Below, in pieces: positions 17,077-24,181 of a stretch of 34,123 nt of DNA. Source of the DNA: Cytophagales bacterium (GTDB taxonomy: Bacteria > Bacteroidota > Bacteroidia > Cytophagales > CCMP332); contig JANQSY010000155.1 in the NCBI GenBank assembly GCA_028279065.1, forward strand, positions 1 through 34,123. Direction: 5' to 3'. Made by a program: the position numbers and the translations under genes. How positions within the stretch are numbered: the stretch's first letter is position 1; every line of letters begins with the position of its first letter. The notes under the pieces are model-generated. The model saw nothing but the letters and a program-made list of their open reading frames with translations. It was not told the DNA's origin and ran no database searches.

Positions 17077-18117
17077 ATGTTCAAACCACTCAAGTATTTT
17101 TCGATCATTACTCTGCCTGTCCTGGCAGTGATTGCCCTGGTGCATAAGGGGATATTCTCTTTCCTGCCAGTCATGGAAGCCTTTCTAATGGTACCTCTAT
17201 TTGAGTTGTTCTTTAGGCCTCAACACGCGAATCATACGGCAGAGGAAGAATCGGAATTGCTAAAAAACCCACTTTTTGACTGGGTTCTGTATCTGTTTGT
17301 ACCGGTTCATTTTTCTGTCCTGCTTTTGTTTCTTTTTTTCATGTCAGGGTTTGAAGGGGCCTGGTGGGAAGGATTGGGTCTAACCCTTTCAATGGGTTTG
17401 CTCTGCGGCGTGTTTGGGATCAATCTTGCGCACGAGTTGGGGCATAGGAGCCGGATCGGAGAAAGGTTTCTTTCAAAAGCCCTTTTGATGACCTCCCTGT
17501 ATATGCACTTCAACATTGAACATAACCGTGGGCATCATAAGCATGTAGGAACCCCGGATGACCCTTCTACAGCAAGGTTTGGCGAGCCCATTTTCATTTT
17601 TTGGTTTCGTTCGGTTTTCGGAACCTGGATCTCGGCTTGGCATATCGAATTTGACCGACTGCGAAAGCTTGGTAAGGGTAAGTTTTCCATAGAAAACGAA
17701 ATGCTGAGAATGCAGCTTATACAGATCGGGTTCATGATGGCTATTTTCACTGTTTTCGGGCTGAAAGCCCTAATCTTTTTTCTTCTTGCGGCCATTACGG
17801 GATTCCTTTTATTGGAGACTGTCAATTATATCGAGCACTATGGCTTGAGAAGGGACAAACTGGAGAATGGGAATTATGAAAGGGTGATGCCCAAACATTC
17901 CTGGAATTCCGACCATATTTTTGGAAGGATACTCCTCTTTGAATTATCAAGGCATTCCGATCATCATTACAAGGCAAGCAGAAAGTATCAGATCCTTAGA
18001 TACCATGAGGATTCACCACAGATGCCAACCGGGTATCCGGGCATGATGATCCTTGCGCTGGTCCCACCTATCTGGTTCAGCGTAATGAATCCAAGGATCA
18101 GGAGAGCTTCAAAATGA
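17077..18117 (+). CDS. AlkB-type alkane monooxygenase-like di-iron hydroxylase
   Basis: A 346-residue integral membrane protein of the AlkB/xylene monooxygenase family, non-heme di-iron enzymes that hydroxylate terminal carbons of alkanes or fatty compounds. The histidine ligands are present: HELGH (His119-123), HNRGHHKH (His149-154), NYIEHYGL (His254) and RHSDHH (His293-297). About six membrane helices surround them. The length is somewhat under the roughly 400 residues of Pseudomonas AlkB. No rubredoxin or rubredoxin reductase gene is in the window, so the electron donor is encoded elsewhere or differs. The stop codon overlaps the start of a 54-residue membrane protein (ATGA), implying translational coupling. 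The substrate could be alkanes or a native lipid; the neighbourhood favours a membrane-lipid role, but that is inference. Confidence 0.88.
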   Translation: MFKPLKYFSIITLPVLAVIALVHKGIFSFLPVMEAFLMVPLFELFFRPQHANHTAEEESELLKNPLFDWVLYLFVPVHFSVLLLFLFFMSGFEGAWWEGLGLTLSMGLLCGVFGINLAHELGHRSRIGERFLSKALLMTSLYMHFNIEHNRGHHKHVGTPDDPSTARFGEPIFIFWFRSVFGTWISAWHIEFDRLRKLGKGKFSIENEMLRMQLIQIGFMMAIFTVFGLKALIFFLLAAITGFLLLETVNYIEHYGLRRDKLENGNYERVMPKHSWNSDHIFGRILLFELSRHSDHHYKASRKYQILRYHEDSPQMPTGYPGMMILALVPPIWFSVMNPRIRRASK

Positions 18118-18278
18118 AACTTGGAGCCTATTTGAACATTTTTGCCGGTATCATGGTCTTGCTAGCCGGAGCCTGGCGGGGAAATCTCGAAATGAACTTC
18201 TACGTTATTTTTCCGATCGGGATATTCTTCCTGGCCATAGGCTTGTTTTATTTGTGGCGGCTAAAAAAAGGTCGCTAG
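18114..18278 (+). CDS. Small two-helix membrane protein coupled to AlkB
   Basis: A 54-residue ORF whose ATG overlaps the alkB-like stop codon as ATGA. It encodes MKLGAYLNIFAGIMVLLAGA, a short polar turn (WRGNLEMNFY), a second helix ending AIGLFYLW, and a basic tail RLKKGR. Two membrane passes with a positive cytoplasmic end are likely. The four-base overlap, clean composition and absence of any conflicting gene make it a credible missed gene. The next gene (18281) begins two bases after its stop. It may be an accessory subunit or stabiliser of the hydroxylase; no family is recognised. Confidence 0.65.
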   Translation: MKLGAYLNIFAGIMVLLAGAWRGNLEMNFYVIFPIGIFFLAIGLFYLWRLKKGR

Positions 18279-18280
18279 CC

Positions 18281-19996
18281 ATGGAGAAAGTCCTTTTTCT
18301 CTTTCTGGCAGTTATTTCTTTTCCAGGCTTGGCTCAAAATCCTGCATGGCAGAAAACCTATTCCGGAGGTGGAAGCTTCAGCTCACCGAAGTCTGTGGAT
18401 CTTAATAATGATGGATTTGAAGACATAGTTCTTGGAGCCGGTAGGGAGGATTCAAGCTCAGTTCTTGGTGTCTTGGCAATTAACGGGCGGAATGGGGATA
18501 CCCTTTGGACCATTCCCAGCAGGAATCAGATCTATACCTCGGCCGTGTTTGAGGATATTGATGGAGATAGTATACCCGATATTTTCATTGGAGGCAGGAG
18601 AGCCCTGCTGTTTTGCCTTAGTGGGGTAAGCGGCCAAAAGATCTGGGAATTTTGGCCGGATCATGTTGGCAGACCCGATACAGCGGGATGGTATAATTTC
18701 TACTCCCCTTTCTTGATCCAAGATATTACCGGAGATGGAAGAAGGGATATCATTATCACCAATGGTGGAGATCCGGGAGCATTGGGGGGGAATCCTGACA
18801 GACCTGCAGGTAGTCTTTTAGCCATCAATTCTTCAGATGGGTCGATAATTCAGATGGACAGCATGCCGGACGGCGCCGAAACCTATTTTTCACCTCTTGT
18901 GCTTGATCATGATAATGATGGTTTGGAATCTATCTTTTTCGGATCAGGCGGGGAGACGCTTCCGGGAGGATTCTGGGAGATCGGCCTTCAGGAATTCCTG
19001 AATAATGGACTCTCAAATGCAAACCTGATCGACTCAGATACCAATAAGGGCTTTATTGCCGTATGCAGCTTTGCTGACCTGAACGGTGATGGAGTGTTCG
19101 ATCCCATAGTCCCACATATGAACTCCAAACTGACTGCCTATGATGGAAGTGATTTCAGTACTCTTTGGGAGCATTTTGTACCTGGTACGGAGGTATATAT
19201 GTCACCGGTTCCCGGCAACTTCACTTCAAACCTTGCTCCCGATATCTATGTGTCTTTTGCAGTTGGAGTTTGGCCCTTTTATACTTCCTACGTTGCAACC
19301 CTCATTGATGGTGGATCAGGGCAATTGATCTGGTCCGATACCCTACAATACTTTCACTTGGCCTCCCCGAATGCTTTAGATTATGACCAGGATGGATTTG
19401 ATGAGATACTATTTATGGAGAATGTTGACCAGGGCTCAACCACCGTTTCAATTGTAAATAGATGGAAGCTATACGATTTTTCTCCTTTCTCTTTTCAGTA
19501 CTTGGGTGGAATCCGGCCGGGCAGCAACCTTTTTTCTACCCCACTGATCAAGGATATGAACAAAGACGGCGAGCTCGAGATTGGATTCAACTTTTATCCC
19601 GCAACTATTGAATGGTATGGTTTTGAAAGTGTGGGATTTGGAAGATGGGATATAGGGATATTCCAGGATCCGGTCCCATGGGGGGGATACCTTGGCAGTT
19701 TCGGGGATGGGACCTATAGGAACAATCTGATCAGCCAATTGAAAGGCGATTTTGAGGAAGAAATTTTTGTTTACCCAAACCCAGTTAGACAATCAGACGA
19801 AGTCCTGATCACCACTCCGTTTCACCAAGAGCACATGGTTAGGTTATTCGACCAGGCAGGTAAGCAATTGGACAAAAATGCCATCAAACGCGGTCCAAAT
19901 CTGATTGCCATGGATGTAAGTGATTTAAAATCAGGATTTTATATTCTTTTGTTAGAAAATGGTTGGAGTAAGAAACTCCTGATTATTGGCGATTAA
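18281..19996 (+). CDS. T9SS-exported FG-GAP/VCBS repeat protein
   Basis: A 571-residue secreted protein starting MEKVLFLFLAVISFPGLAQN, a signal peptide. The frame is open nine codons further upstream, but that part overlaps the 54-residue gene and lacks signal features. The body carries FG-GAP/VCBS repeats with EF-hand-like calcium loops DxNxDGxxD: DLNNDGFEDIVLG, DIDGDSIPDIFIG, DITGDGRRDIIIT, DLNGDGVFDP, DYDQDGFDEILF and DMNKDGELEIGF. A seven-bladed integrin-alpha-like propeller is likely. The C-terminal domain (IFVYPNPVRQ, FDQAGKQL, SGFYILLLENG, KKLLIIGD) is a T9SS type-A sorting signal, so the protein goes to the cell surface or medium. Ligand unknown; adhesion or polymer binding is plausible. 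Confidence 0.88.
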   Translation: MEKVLFLFLAVISFPGLAQNPAWQKTYSGGGSFSSPKSVDLNNDGFEDIVLGAGREDSSSVLGVLAINGRNGDTLWTIPSRNQIYTSAVFEDIDGDSIPDIFIGGRRALLFCLSGVSGQKIWEFWPDHVGRPDTAGWYNFYSPFLIQDITGDGRRDIIITNGGDPGALGGNPDRPAGSLLAINSSDGSIIQMDSMPDGAETYFSPLVLDHDNDGLESIFFGSGGETLPGGFWEIGLQEFLNNGLSNANLIDSDTNKGFIAVCSFADLNGDGVFDPIVPHMNSKLTAYDGSDFSTLWEHFVPGTEVYMSPVPGNFTSNLAPDIYVSFAVGVWPFYTSYVATLIDGGSGQLIWSDTLQYFHLASPNALDYDQDGFDEILFMENVDQGSTTVSIVNRWKLYDFSPFSFQYLGGIRPGSNLFSTPLIKDMNKDGELEIGFNFYPATIEWYGFESVGFGRWDIGIFQDPVPWGGYLGSFGDGTYRNNLISQLKGDFEEEIFVYPNPVRQSDEVLITTPFHQEHMVRLFDQAGKQLDKNAIKRGPNLIAMDVSDLKSGFYILLLENGWSKKLLIIGD

Positions 19997-20013
19997 TTGG
20001 GTTTTTACAGTCT

Positions 20014-20021
20014 TAGTTTTG
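20014..20021 (+). promoter_or_regulatory. Candidate -7 element for T9SS adhesin gene
   Basis: TAGTTTTG is an exact TAnnTTTG match in the 64-base gap between two T9SS genes, 39 bases before the ATG at 20061. Nearby TTG triplets are at spacings of 14 and 25, outside the usual 17-23, so only the -7 part is supported. Confidence 0.35.
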
Positions 20022-20060
20022 GGCCTTTAAAAAACTACGCCTTATCTCATACTGTAAACA

Positions 20061-21383
20061 ATGAATATTAATCACCTTAGAACGACCTTATTTTCTTTGA
20101 TCTTAATCGCAGGGACTCTTGTGGAATCACGGGCTCAGGCGGTGTCAGTGCTTTCGATGAATTTACCTCCGAATGCAACAAGCTGCACCCCATCCACCGT
20201 GACTCTGAACCTGCAGATCCTCTGCACCAATTACATCTTTGACAGTACAAACTACAATATTGTAGGAGATACCGTCCATGTAGGAGTATATTATTCCGAT
20301 CCGGGGATCTGTTTACCGGCCATAGGTTTTCCGATTCATAATGTGAACATGGGCAATGTTCCTGCGAACACCTATACCGTGATCGCAACTGCATATTTCG
20401 ATTTATCCGCAACATCAGCTCAGGCTGCTTTCCCTTGGACAGTGATCTCCTGTTGTAATGCAACTCCTGCATTTACCAGCAGCAGCACATCAGTATGTCC
20501 AGGAGATACCGTGAACTTTGTTAATACATCTTCCAACGACAGCGCTCATGTCTGGTACGTCGATAACATGCTTATCGGATCTCCTGACAGTTTTGAGTAC
20601 GTTTTCAATAATCCTGGGAATGTGGATGTAAAGCTTGTGGTTTATGGTTCAAATTGTGCGGATTCCACCATTCAGGCAATAACGGTTAACTCTCTTCCAG
20701 CTGTAGATCTTGGTCCGGATGTGGATTTCTGTGAAGGAACTTCGACCCTTCTCGATGCCGGTCCAGGTTGGGTTGATGTTTCTTGGTCCAATGGGGACAG
20801 CACGCGAAGAACTACGGTCAGCCTTCCTGGAGATTATTCAGCAATGGTAACCGATGGTAATGGATGTGTGAACTCCGATACAATTACGGTAACTGAATTG
20901 CCTGCACCGGTAGTTGATCTTGGAGGTGATACCGTGGCTTGTACAGGCACCCTGGTTTTCCTCAATGCCGGCAATGCAGGATCCACGTTTAGCTGGAATA
21001 CTGGTGACACTACTCAGTCAATACCGGTTTCTCAAGCAGGCGGATATGCGGTTACCGTTACCGGAAGCAACGGATGTAGCGGATATGATTCAGCTTTTGT
21101 TTTGTTTACCGTCTGCAACAGCCTTTCATCTGAATTTGGAAAAGGGGTTGATCTTTATCCAAATCCTGTTGAAACTGAGCTGACCCTGAAGATCCAAGAT
21201 GGAACTCAAGGCAGGGTTAACTATGTTGTTGTTGGAGTTGATGCTAGAGAGTATCTAAAAGGGACCGTTGATAAAAAATCTGGTCAAGCAATCATCAATA
21301 TGGAAAAACTGGAAGCGGGGATTTACTATATTCAAATCTCAAATGGTACCGATTTTGCTACGCATAAGATCGTGAAGCGTTAA
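20061..21383 (+). CDS. T9SS-exported protein with PKD/Ig-like repeats
   Basis: A 440-residue secreted protein. An N-terminal signal peptide (LRTTLFSLILIAGTLVESRAQ) is followed by a cysteine-containing domain. A PKD-like stretch (FTSSSTSVCPGDTVNFVNTS) comes next, then two Ig-like repeats of the type common in gliding-associated proteins: VDLGPDVDFCEGTSTLLDAG...WSNGDST...GDYSAMVTDGNGC, repeated as VDLGGDTVACTGTLVFLNAG...WNTGDTT...GGYAVTVTGSNGC. Paired cysteines in each repeat suggest disulfides. The end is a T9SS type-A domain (VDLYPNPVETELTLKI, AGIYYIQISNG, THKIVKR). It is probably a surface adhesin or matrix component. A strong terminator follows. Confidence 0.87.
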   Translation: MNINHLRTTLFSLILIAGTLVESRAQAVSVLSMNLPPNATSCTPSTVTLNLQILCTNYIFDSTNYNIVGDTVHVGVYYSDPGICLPAIGFPIHNVNMGNVPANTYTVIATAYFDLSATSAQAAFPWTVISCCNATPAFTSSSTSVCPGDTVNFVNTSSNDSAHVWYVDNMLIGSPDSFEYVFNNPGNVDVKLVVYGSNCADSTIQAITVNSLPAVDLGPDVDFCEGTSTLLDAGPGWVDVSWSNGDSTRRTTVSLPGDYSAMVTDGNGCVNSDTITVTELPAPVVDLGGDTVACTGTLVFLNAGNAGSTFSWNTGDTTQSIPVSQAGGYAVTVTGSNGCSGYDSAFVLFTVCNSLSSEFGKGVDLYPNPVETELTLKIQDGTQGRVNYVVVGVDAREYLKGTVDKKSGQAIINMEKLEAGIYYIQISNGTDFATHKIVKR

Positions 21384-21407
21384 GATTTTAATTTGACCTC
21401 CAATTGA

Positions 21408-21445
21408 AGACCCTTGTGAAGCTTGCTTTGCGGGGTCTTTTTTTT
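21408..21445 (+). terminator. Intrinsic terminator after T9SS adhesin gene
   Basis: AGACCC (21408-21413) pairs with GGGTCT (21433-21438), and the inner GTGAAGC/GCTTTGC segment can extend the stem with two G-U pairs. Seven further T residues follow to 21445. The T-run reaches the stop codon of the convergent DUF4440 gene. There is no matching T-run on the other strand, so it acts rightward only. Confidence 0.8.
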
Positions 21446-21881
21446 ATTCGTTCCGGTTCCAGATGTCCAAGTAGATCTGCCAGCCTTCATTGGGATTTCT
21501 TCTCCAGACCACCACATACTTTCCCTTGAAGCTGACTTTTGTGCCATCGGGTTTTTGGTTGACAACCGAATAGTAGCCATAATCGTAGGCATGGTCTCCA
21601 AGTATCTTCAATTCAAGGACCTCAAGTTTATGTTCCAATACTTTCCAGCCTTCTTTCATGGTCCACTGCTCCTTTATCGCTTTTCGTCCTTCCACGATAT
21701 CCTTACCGCCTGGAAACATCTTGCCATCAAAGGTGTACATATTGGTAAGGGCATCGATATCTCCGCTGACATAGGTTTCTGAGAATTTTTTTGCGAGCTT
21801 TTTGATCTGATCTGCATCTTCCTGCTGGGCAATTCCCTGCACGGGAATGATCAATAAACCAATTAGGATAATCTTTTTCAT
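21444..21881 (-). CDS. Secreted DUF4440/SnoaL-like (NTF2-fold) protein
   Basis: A 145-residue protein with a signal peptide (MKKIILIGLLIIPVQGIAQQ) and an NTF2-like domain. KFSETYVSGDIDALTNMYTFDG, the GRKAIKEQW helix and a C-terminal KYVVVWRRNPNEGWQIYLDIWN match the DUF4440/SnoaL pattern, where the last strand carries the conserved Trp-rich ending. These small cone-shaped domains bind or isomerise small molecules; no specific reaction can be assigned. Its start overlaps the stop of the upstream GNAT gene by four bases (ATGA), so they are coupled. Periplasmic location is likely. Confidence 0.82.
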   Translation of the reverse strand: MKKIILIGLLIIPVQGIAQQEDADQIKKLAKKFSETYVSGDIDALTNMYTFDGKMFPGGKDIVEGRKAIKEQWTMKEGWKVLEHKLEVLELKILGDHAYDYGYYSVVNQKPDGTKVSFKGKYVVVWRRNPNEGWQIYLDIWNRNE

Positions 21882-22276
21882 TTCTTGAATTCTTTATGGT
21901 ACCAGTCCAGATCGGACTTTTCAAATCCGTATTTCACGTATAGATCCCTTGCGATGAAGTTCTTCTTTTCAACCTCCAGGTGCATTCCGGAAAGATCGAA
22001 TTTTTCGGCTTCTTCAATTATGAGCTTCAGATATTGTTCTCCAAGGCCCTTGTTTCGGAATTCTTCCTTGAGATAAAACTCATCAAGCAGGGCGTCCTTT
22101 CCACCGTATCCAAAACTGAAACGGAAGGGCATGGCCGCATATCCCGCCAACTGATCATCCTGCTTCAGAAGCCAAAGCCTTCCAAGGCTTTGATCTTGAA
22201 TAAACCCCTTGATATTTGCCAGAGCTTTTTCACGATCAAAGGGATAACTAAACATCCCATAGAAATCATCCATCAT
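21878..22276 (-). CDS. GNAT-family N-acetyltransferase, start uncertain
   Basis: A GNAT acetyltransferase of at least 132 residues. The acetyl-CoA loop is FRNKGLGEQYLK, followed by LEVEKKNFIARDLYVKYGF, the classic motif-B Y-x-K-x-GF ending. The first ATG (22276) gives MMDDFYGMFSYPFD, but the same frame continues upstream as NLIPAFHSDAPEIAE, which reads like the normal GNAT first strand and helix (xIRPATxxDAPEI). No ATG, GTG or TTG is available there before an in-frame TAA near 22373; an ATA codon (22322-22324) sits where a start would be expected. Either a rare start codon is used or the 5' end is damaged. The gene overlaps the DUF4440 gene by four bases. Confidence 0.75.
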   Translation of the reverse strand: MMDDFYGMFSYPFDREKALANIKGFIQDQSLGRLWLLKQDDQLAGYAAMPFRFSFGYGGKDALLDEFYLKEEFRNKGLGEQYLKLIIEEAEKFDLSGMHLEVEKKNFIARDLYVKYGFEKSDLDWYHKEFKK

Positions 22277-22376
22277 CTCCGCGATCTCAGGAGCATCGGA
22301 ATGGAATGCCGGGATCAGGTTTATGCCTTTGTTGGGGAGCTTATCGGGGATGAATACTTGCAGTTTGCTAGGATCT

Positions 22377-22420
22377 TATCTCAAAGTTAGTTGAATTGTA
22401 GTGTTATAGGATTTGAGATA
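22377..22420. repeat. Short inverted repeat at parE 3' end
   Basis: TATCTCAAA (22377-22385) and TTTGAGATA (22412-22420) form perfect 9-bp arms with a 26-base spacer, straddling the end of parE and the leader of the GNAT gene. No T-run follows on either strand, so a terminator is doubtful. It may be fortuitous. Confidence 0.25.
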
Positions 22421-22691
22421 TGTTTTGCCTTCCCACGATTGCCATGATCTCCACATTGCCCTTAAATATTCTATAAAAGATACTATCTACTCCGCATACA
22501 CATCTTCTATAACCTGGTTTTATATGGTCTACAGACTCGAAAGCCATTGGCCTTTGAGCAATGATCTCGAAATACTCGAAAAATTGATCGAAGTATTTAT
22601 CAGCTTGGAATTCGCCAAAATTCTTCATTCCATATTGATGGATTCTGATGAGGTCCTCTCTAGCTTCATTACTGAGTTTGTAATTAGCCAT
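22404..22691 (-). CDS. parE: ParE-family toxin
   Basis: A 95-residue RelE/ParE superfamily toxin. It begins MANYKLSNEAREDLIRIHQYG, the typical first strand and helix, and continues with the core FFEYFEIIAQRPMAFESVDH, GYRRCVCGVDSIFYRIFKGN and the last strand VEIMAIVGRQN. The R-x-(10)-FYR pattern and the C-terminal I-x-I-x-x-I/V-x-x-R fit ParE, which usually poisons DNA gyrase, rather than ribosome-dependent RelE, though the split is not certain. The start overlaps the antitoxin stop by eight bases, the usual antitoxin-first order. Transcription should be autoregulated by the antitoxin. Confidence 0.9.
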   Translation of the reverse strand: MANYKLSNEAREDLIRIHQYGMKNFGEFQADKYFDQFFEYFEIIAQRPMAFESVDHIKPGYRRCVCGVDSIFYRIFKGNVEIMAIVGRQNISQIL

Positions 22692-22923
22692 TCAATCTAT
22701 CCTTCGATTGTTGAAGGATATCTTGCTGCGATTCTGTAGTGAATCCATTCTCCTCAGCACTTTCCAATTTTTTCCTTAGCCAGTCTACCTGGGCTTGTTG
22801 ATTCCTAGCCTGCCGAACCAGATCATTGATCACCTCACTTTTGCTTGAATACTCCTCACTTGCGACCTGCTCTTTCAGCCAGCTATCATTTGGTTTCGTA
22901 AGAGATATGCTTTGACGGGCCAT
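22684..22923 (-). CDS. parD: ParD-family antitoxin
   Basis: A 79-residue antitoxin. The start is the ATG at 22923 (MARQSISLTKPNDSWLKEQV); the frame extends 14 codons further, but those cover the operator. Residues 1-45 form a ribbon-helix-helix DNA-binding domain (QSISLTKP strand, then SEEYSSKSEVINDLVRQA). The C-terminal part (DWLRKKLESAEENGF) is the acidic helix that wraps around and neutralises ParE. It should bind the palindrome in its own promoter. Toxin and antitoxin genes overlap by eight bases. Confidence 0.9.
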   Translation of the reverse strand: MARQSISLTKPNDSWLKEQVASEEYSSKSEVINDLVRQARNQQAQVDWLRKKLESAEENGFTTESQQDILQQSKDRLNG

Positions 22924-22936
22924 TGTCTTGTATTTA

Positions 22937-22952
22937 GGTGTAAATATACACC
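22937..22952 (-). promoter_or_regulatory. parDE promoter/operator palindrome
   Basis: GGTGTA-AATA-TACACC has perfect 6-bp arms. On the minus strand its centre reads TATATTTA (22941-22948), 7 of 8 matches to the -7 consensus, 17 bases before the parD ATG. A ParD ribbon-helix-helix dimer bound here would block the promoter, the standard autoregulation of such pairs. Confidence 0.6.
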
Positions 22953-23045
22953 AATTTCGCATCATTTTCCTTGATTGAAAGATTTCCTTCTAGCTCCTGG
23001 ATTCGTCGATTGGCTAACGCCATCTATGACATGATTGAAGATCTT

Positions 23046-23840
23046 TTATTCCACAATCACAAAAGGAATAGAGTTCAGATCCCAATCGATCACCATGCCT
23101 TCTGCGATCTCATCGGCTACCTTTTTTCCATAAAGCAACTCGATCAAATACAAGGAGGCCTCAAACGATTTTGCTCCCCCTACTGAGGTGATGAACTTGC
23201 CATCATGAACGAAAAGCACGGAATCATGAACAACCAGGCCCGGGTACCTTTGCCTGTATTCGGGAATGTCTGCCGGGAAAGTGGTACTTTCCCTGCCTTC
23301 CAATACCCCTGATTCTGCGAGCACAAAAGCCCCATCACAATGGGACATAACAAATTGAGCCTCATCTGAAACCCTTCTGACAAGTTCCAGCATTTTCTCG
23401 TCCTCAAGATCCGAACTCAAATGATTTTCCGCGCTTGGGACAACCAGCATATCTATTTTCGGTAAACTATCTTCCAGGTAATTCAGGTCTGGGATCAACA
23501 TTAACCCTTCGAAAGTCTTGATGGGCTCCGCTGTGTTTGCAATTGTGAACACTTTCATAGCCTTGATGTTATCTCTTAAAATGGTATGATGGAAGATGTC
23601 AAAGGGAGCGGTAAGCTCGGTGTTGTAAACGCCGTCCATGATGAGGAAAGCAACATTGTATCGGGTGGAGTCGAGATTGAGATGCGAGAAACGAGGTAGG
23701 TCTCTTGAATATTCCCGTTTGTCCTTTTGACTACAAGAAAAGGTAATTATGGAAAGGAAAATCAGTCCCCAAAGGCCGTGAGGACGAGTTTTCTTGAAGA
23801 AGCGTGGTCCCGATGCTCGCAAAGGTAAATTCCCTGCCAT
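23046..23840 (-). CDS. DJ-1/PfpI-family lipoprotein
   Basis: A 264-residue protein combining a lipoprotein signal (LWGLIFLSIITFSC, Cys36) with a DJ-1/PfpI (class I GATase-like) domain. The nucleophile elbow is SHCDGAFVLAESGVLEGR with Cys168. The downstream TTFPADIPEYRQRYP and SVGGAKSFEASLYLIELLYG resemble the non-DNA-binding half of GlxA/AraC-type DJ-1 proteins. The function may be a glutamine-amidotransferase-like hydrolase or a stress-related cysteine protein, but envelope-anchored versions are uncommon. The only in-frame ATG (23840) makes it overlap yjbQ by 79 bases; internal TTG or CTG starts are possible, but the basic FFKKTRPHG before the helix fits a signal-peptide n-region. It is the last gene of the prfA operon. 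Confidence 0.82.
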   Translation of the reverse strand: MAGNLPLRASGPRFFKKTRPHGLWGLIFLSIITFSCSQKDKREYSRDLPRFSHLNLDSTRYNVAFLIMDGVYNTELTAPFDIFHHTILRDNIKAMKVFTIANTAEPIKTFEGLMLIPDLNYLEDSLPKIDMLVVPSAENHLSSDLEDEKMLELVRRVSDEAQFVMSHCDGAFVLAESGVLEGRESTTFPADIPEYRQRYPGLVVHDSVLFVHDGKFITSVGGAKSFEASLYLIELLYGKKVADEIAEGMVIDWDLNSIPFVIVE

Positions 23841-24181
23841 GTGCCCAAATTAAGATTTCCGTTGGAGATCGGCATTTGAACAGAGCTGCCCAGTAGGGAA
23901 GACTTGATATGAGCTGGCATATCATCAGGCCCTTCATATGTATGCCTGTAATATGGGGCATTTTCAGGCACCATTTTGTTGAAATGGCTTTCAAAATCCT
24001 GCCTAACCGTAGGGTCTGCATTTTCATTCAGGGTCAATGATGCAGAGGTGTGCTTAATGAAAACCTGGAGTATCCCTGACTTAAAGTCCGAGATCTCCGG
24101 AATTCCCTTAATAACCTCATTGGTGATCAGATGAAAGCCTCTCGAATAAGGGCCCACTATGATCTCCCTTTGGGTTGTCAT
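23762..24181 (-). CDS. yjbQ: YjbQ/UPF0047 family protein
   Basis: A 139-residue member of the YjbQ (UPF0047) family, small cytoplasmic proteins with thiamine-phosphate synthase activity reported for some members. The family signature HTSASLTLNENADPTVRQDF is intact, as is the C-terminal GTWQGIYLCEHRDH with conserved His and Glu likely to bind metal. The length is the family standard. The ATG overlaps the upstream beta-helix gene stop by four bases (ATGA), and the 3' end overlaps the DJ-1 lipoprotein start, so it is translated within one operon. The physiological role is still poorly defined. Confidence 0.93.
   Translation of the reverse strand: MTTQREIIVGPYSRGFHLITNEVIKGIPEISDFKSGILQVFIKHTSASLTLNENADPTVRQDFESHFNKMVPENAPYYRHTYEGPDDMPAHIKSSLLGSSVQMPISNGNLNLGTWQGIYLCEHRDHASSRKLVLTAFGD

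Noticed and set aside
22377-22420. Inverted repeat as an attachment site or insertion scar for parDE
   Set aside because: The arms are only 9 bp, one arm is inside parE coding sequence, and no matching copy was seen on the far side of parD.
22971-23186. A 71-residue plus-strand ORF next to parD
   Set aside because: Most of it lies antisense to the well-supported DJ-1 lipoprotein gene and has no family features.
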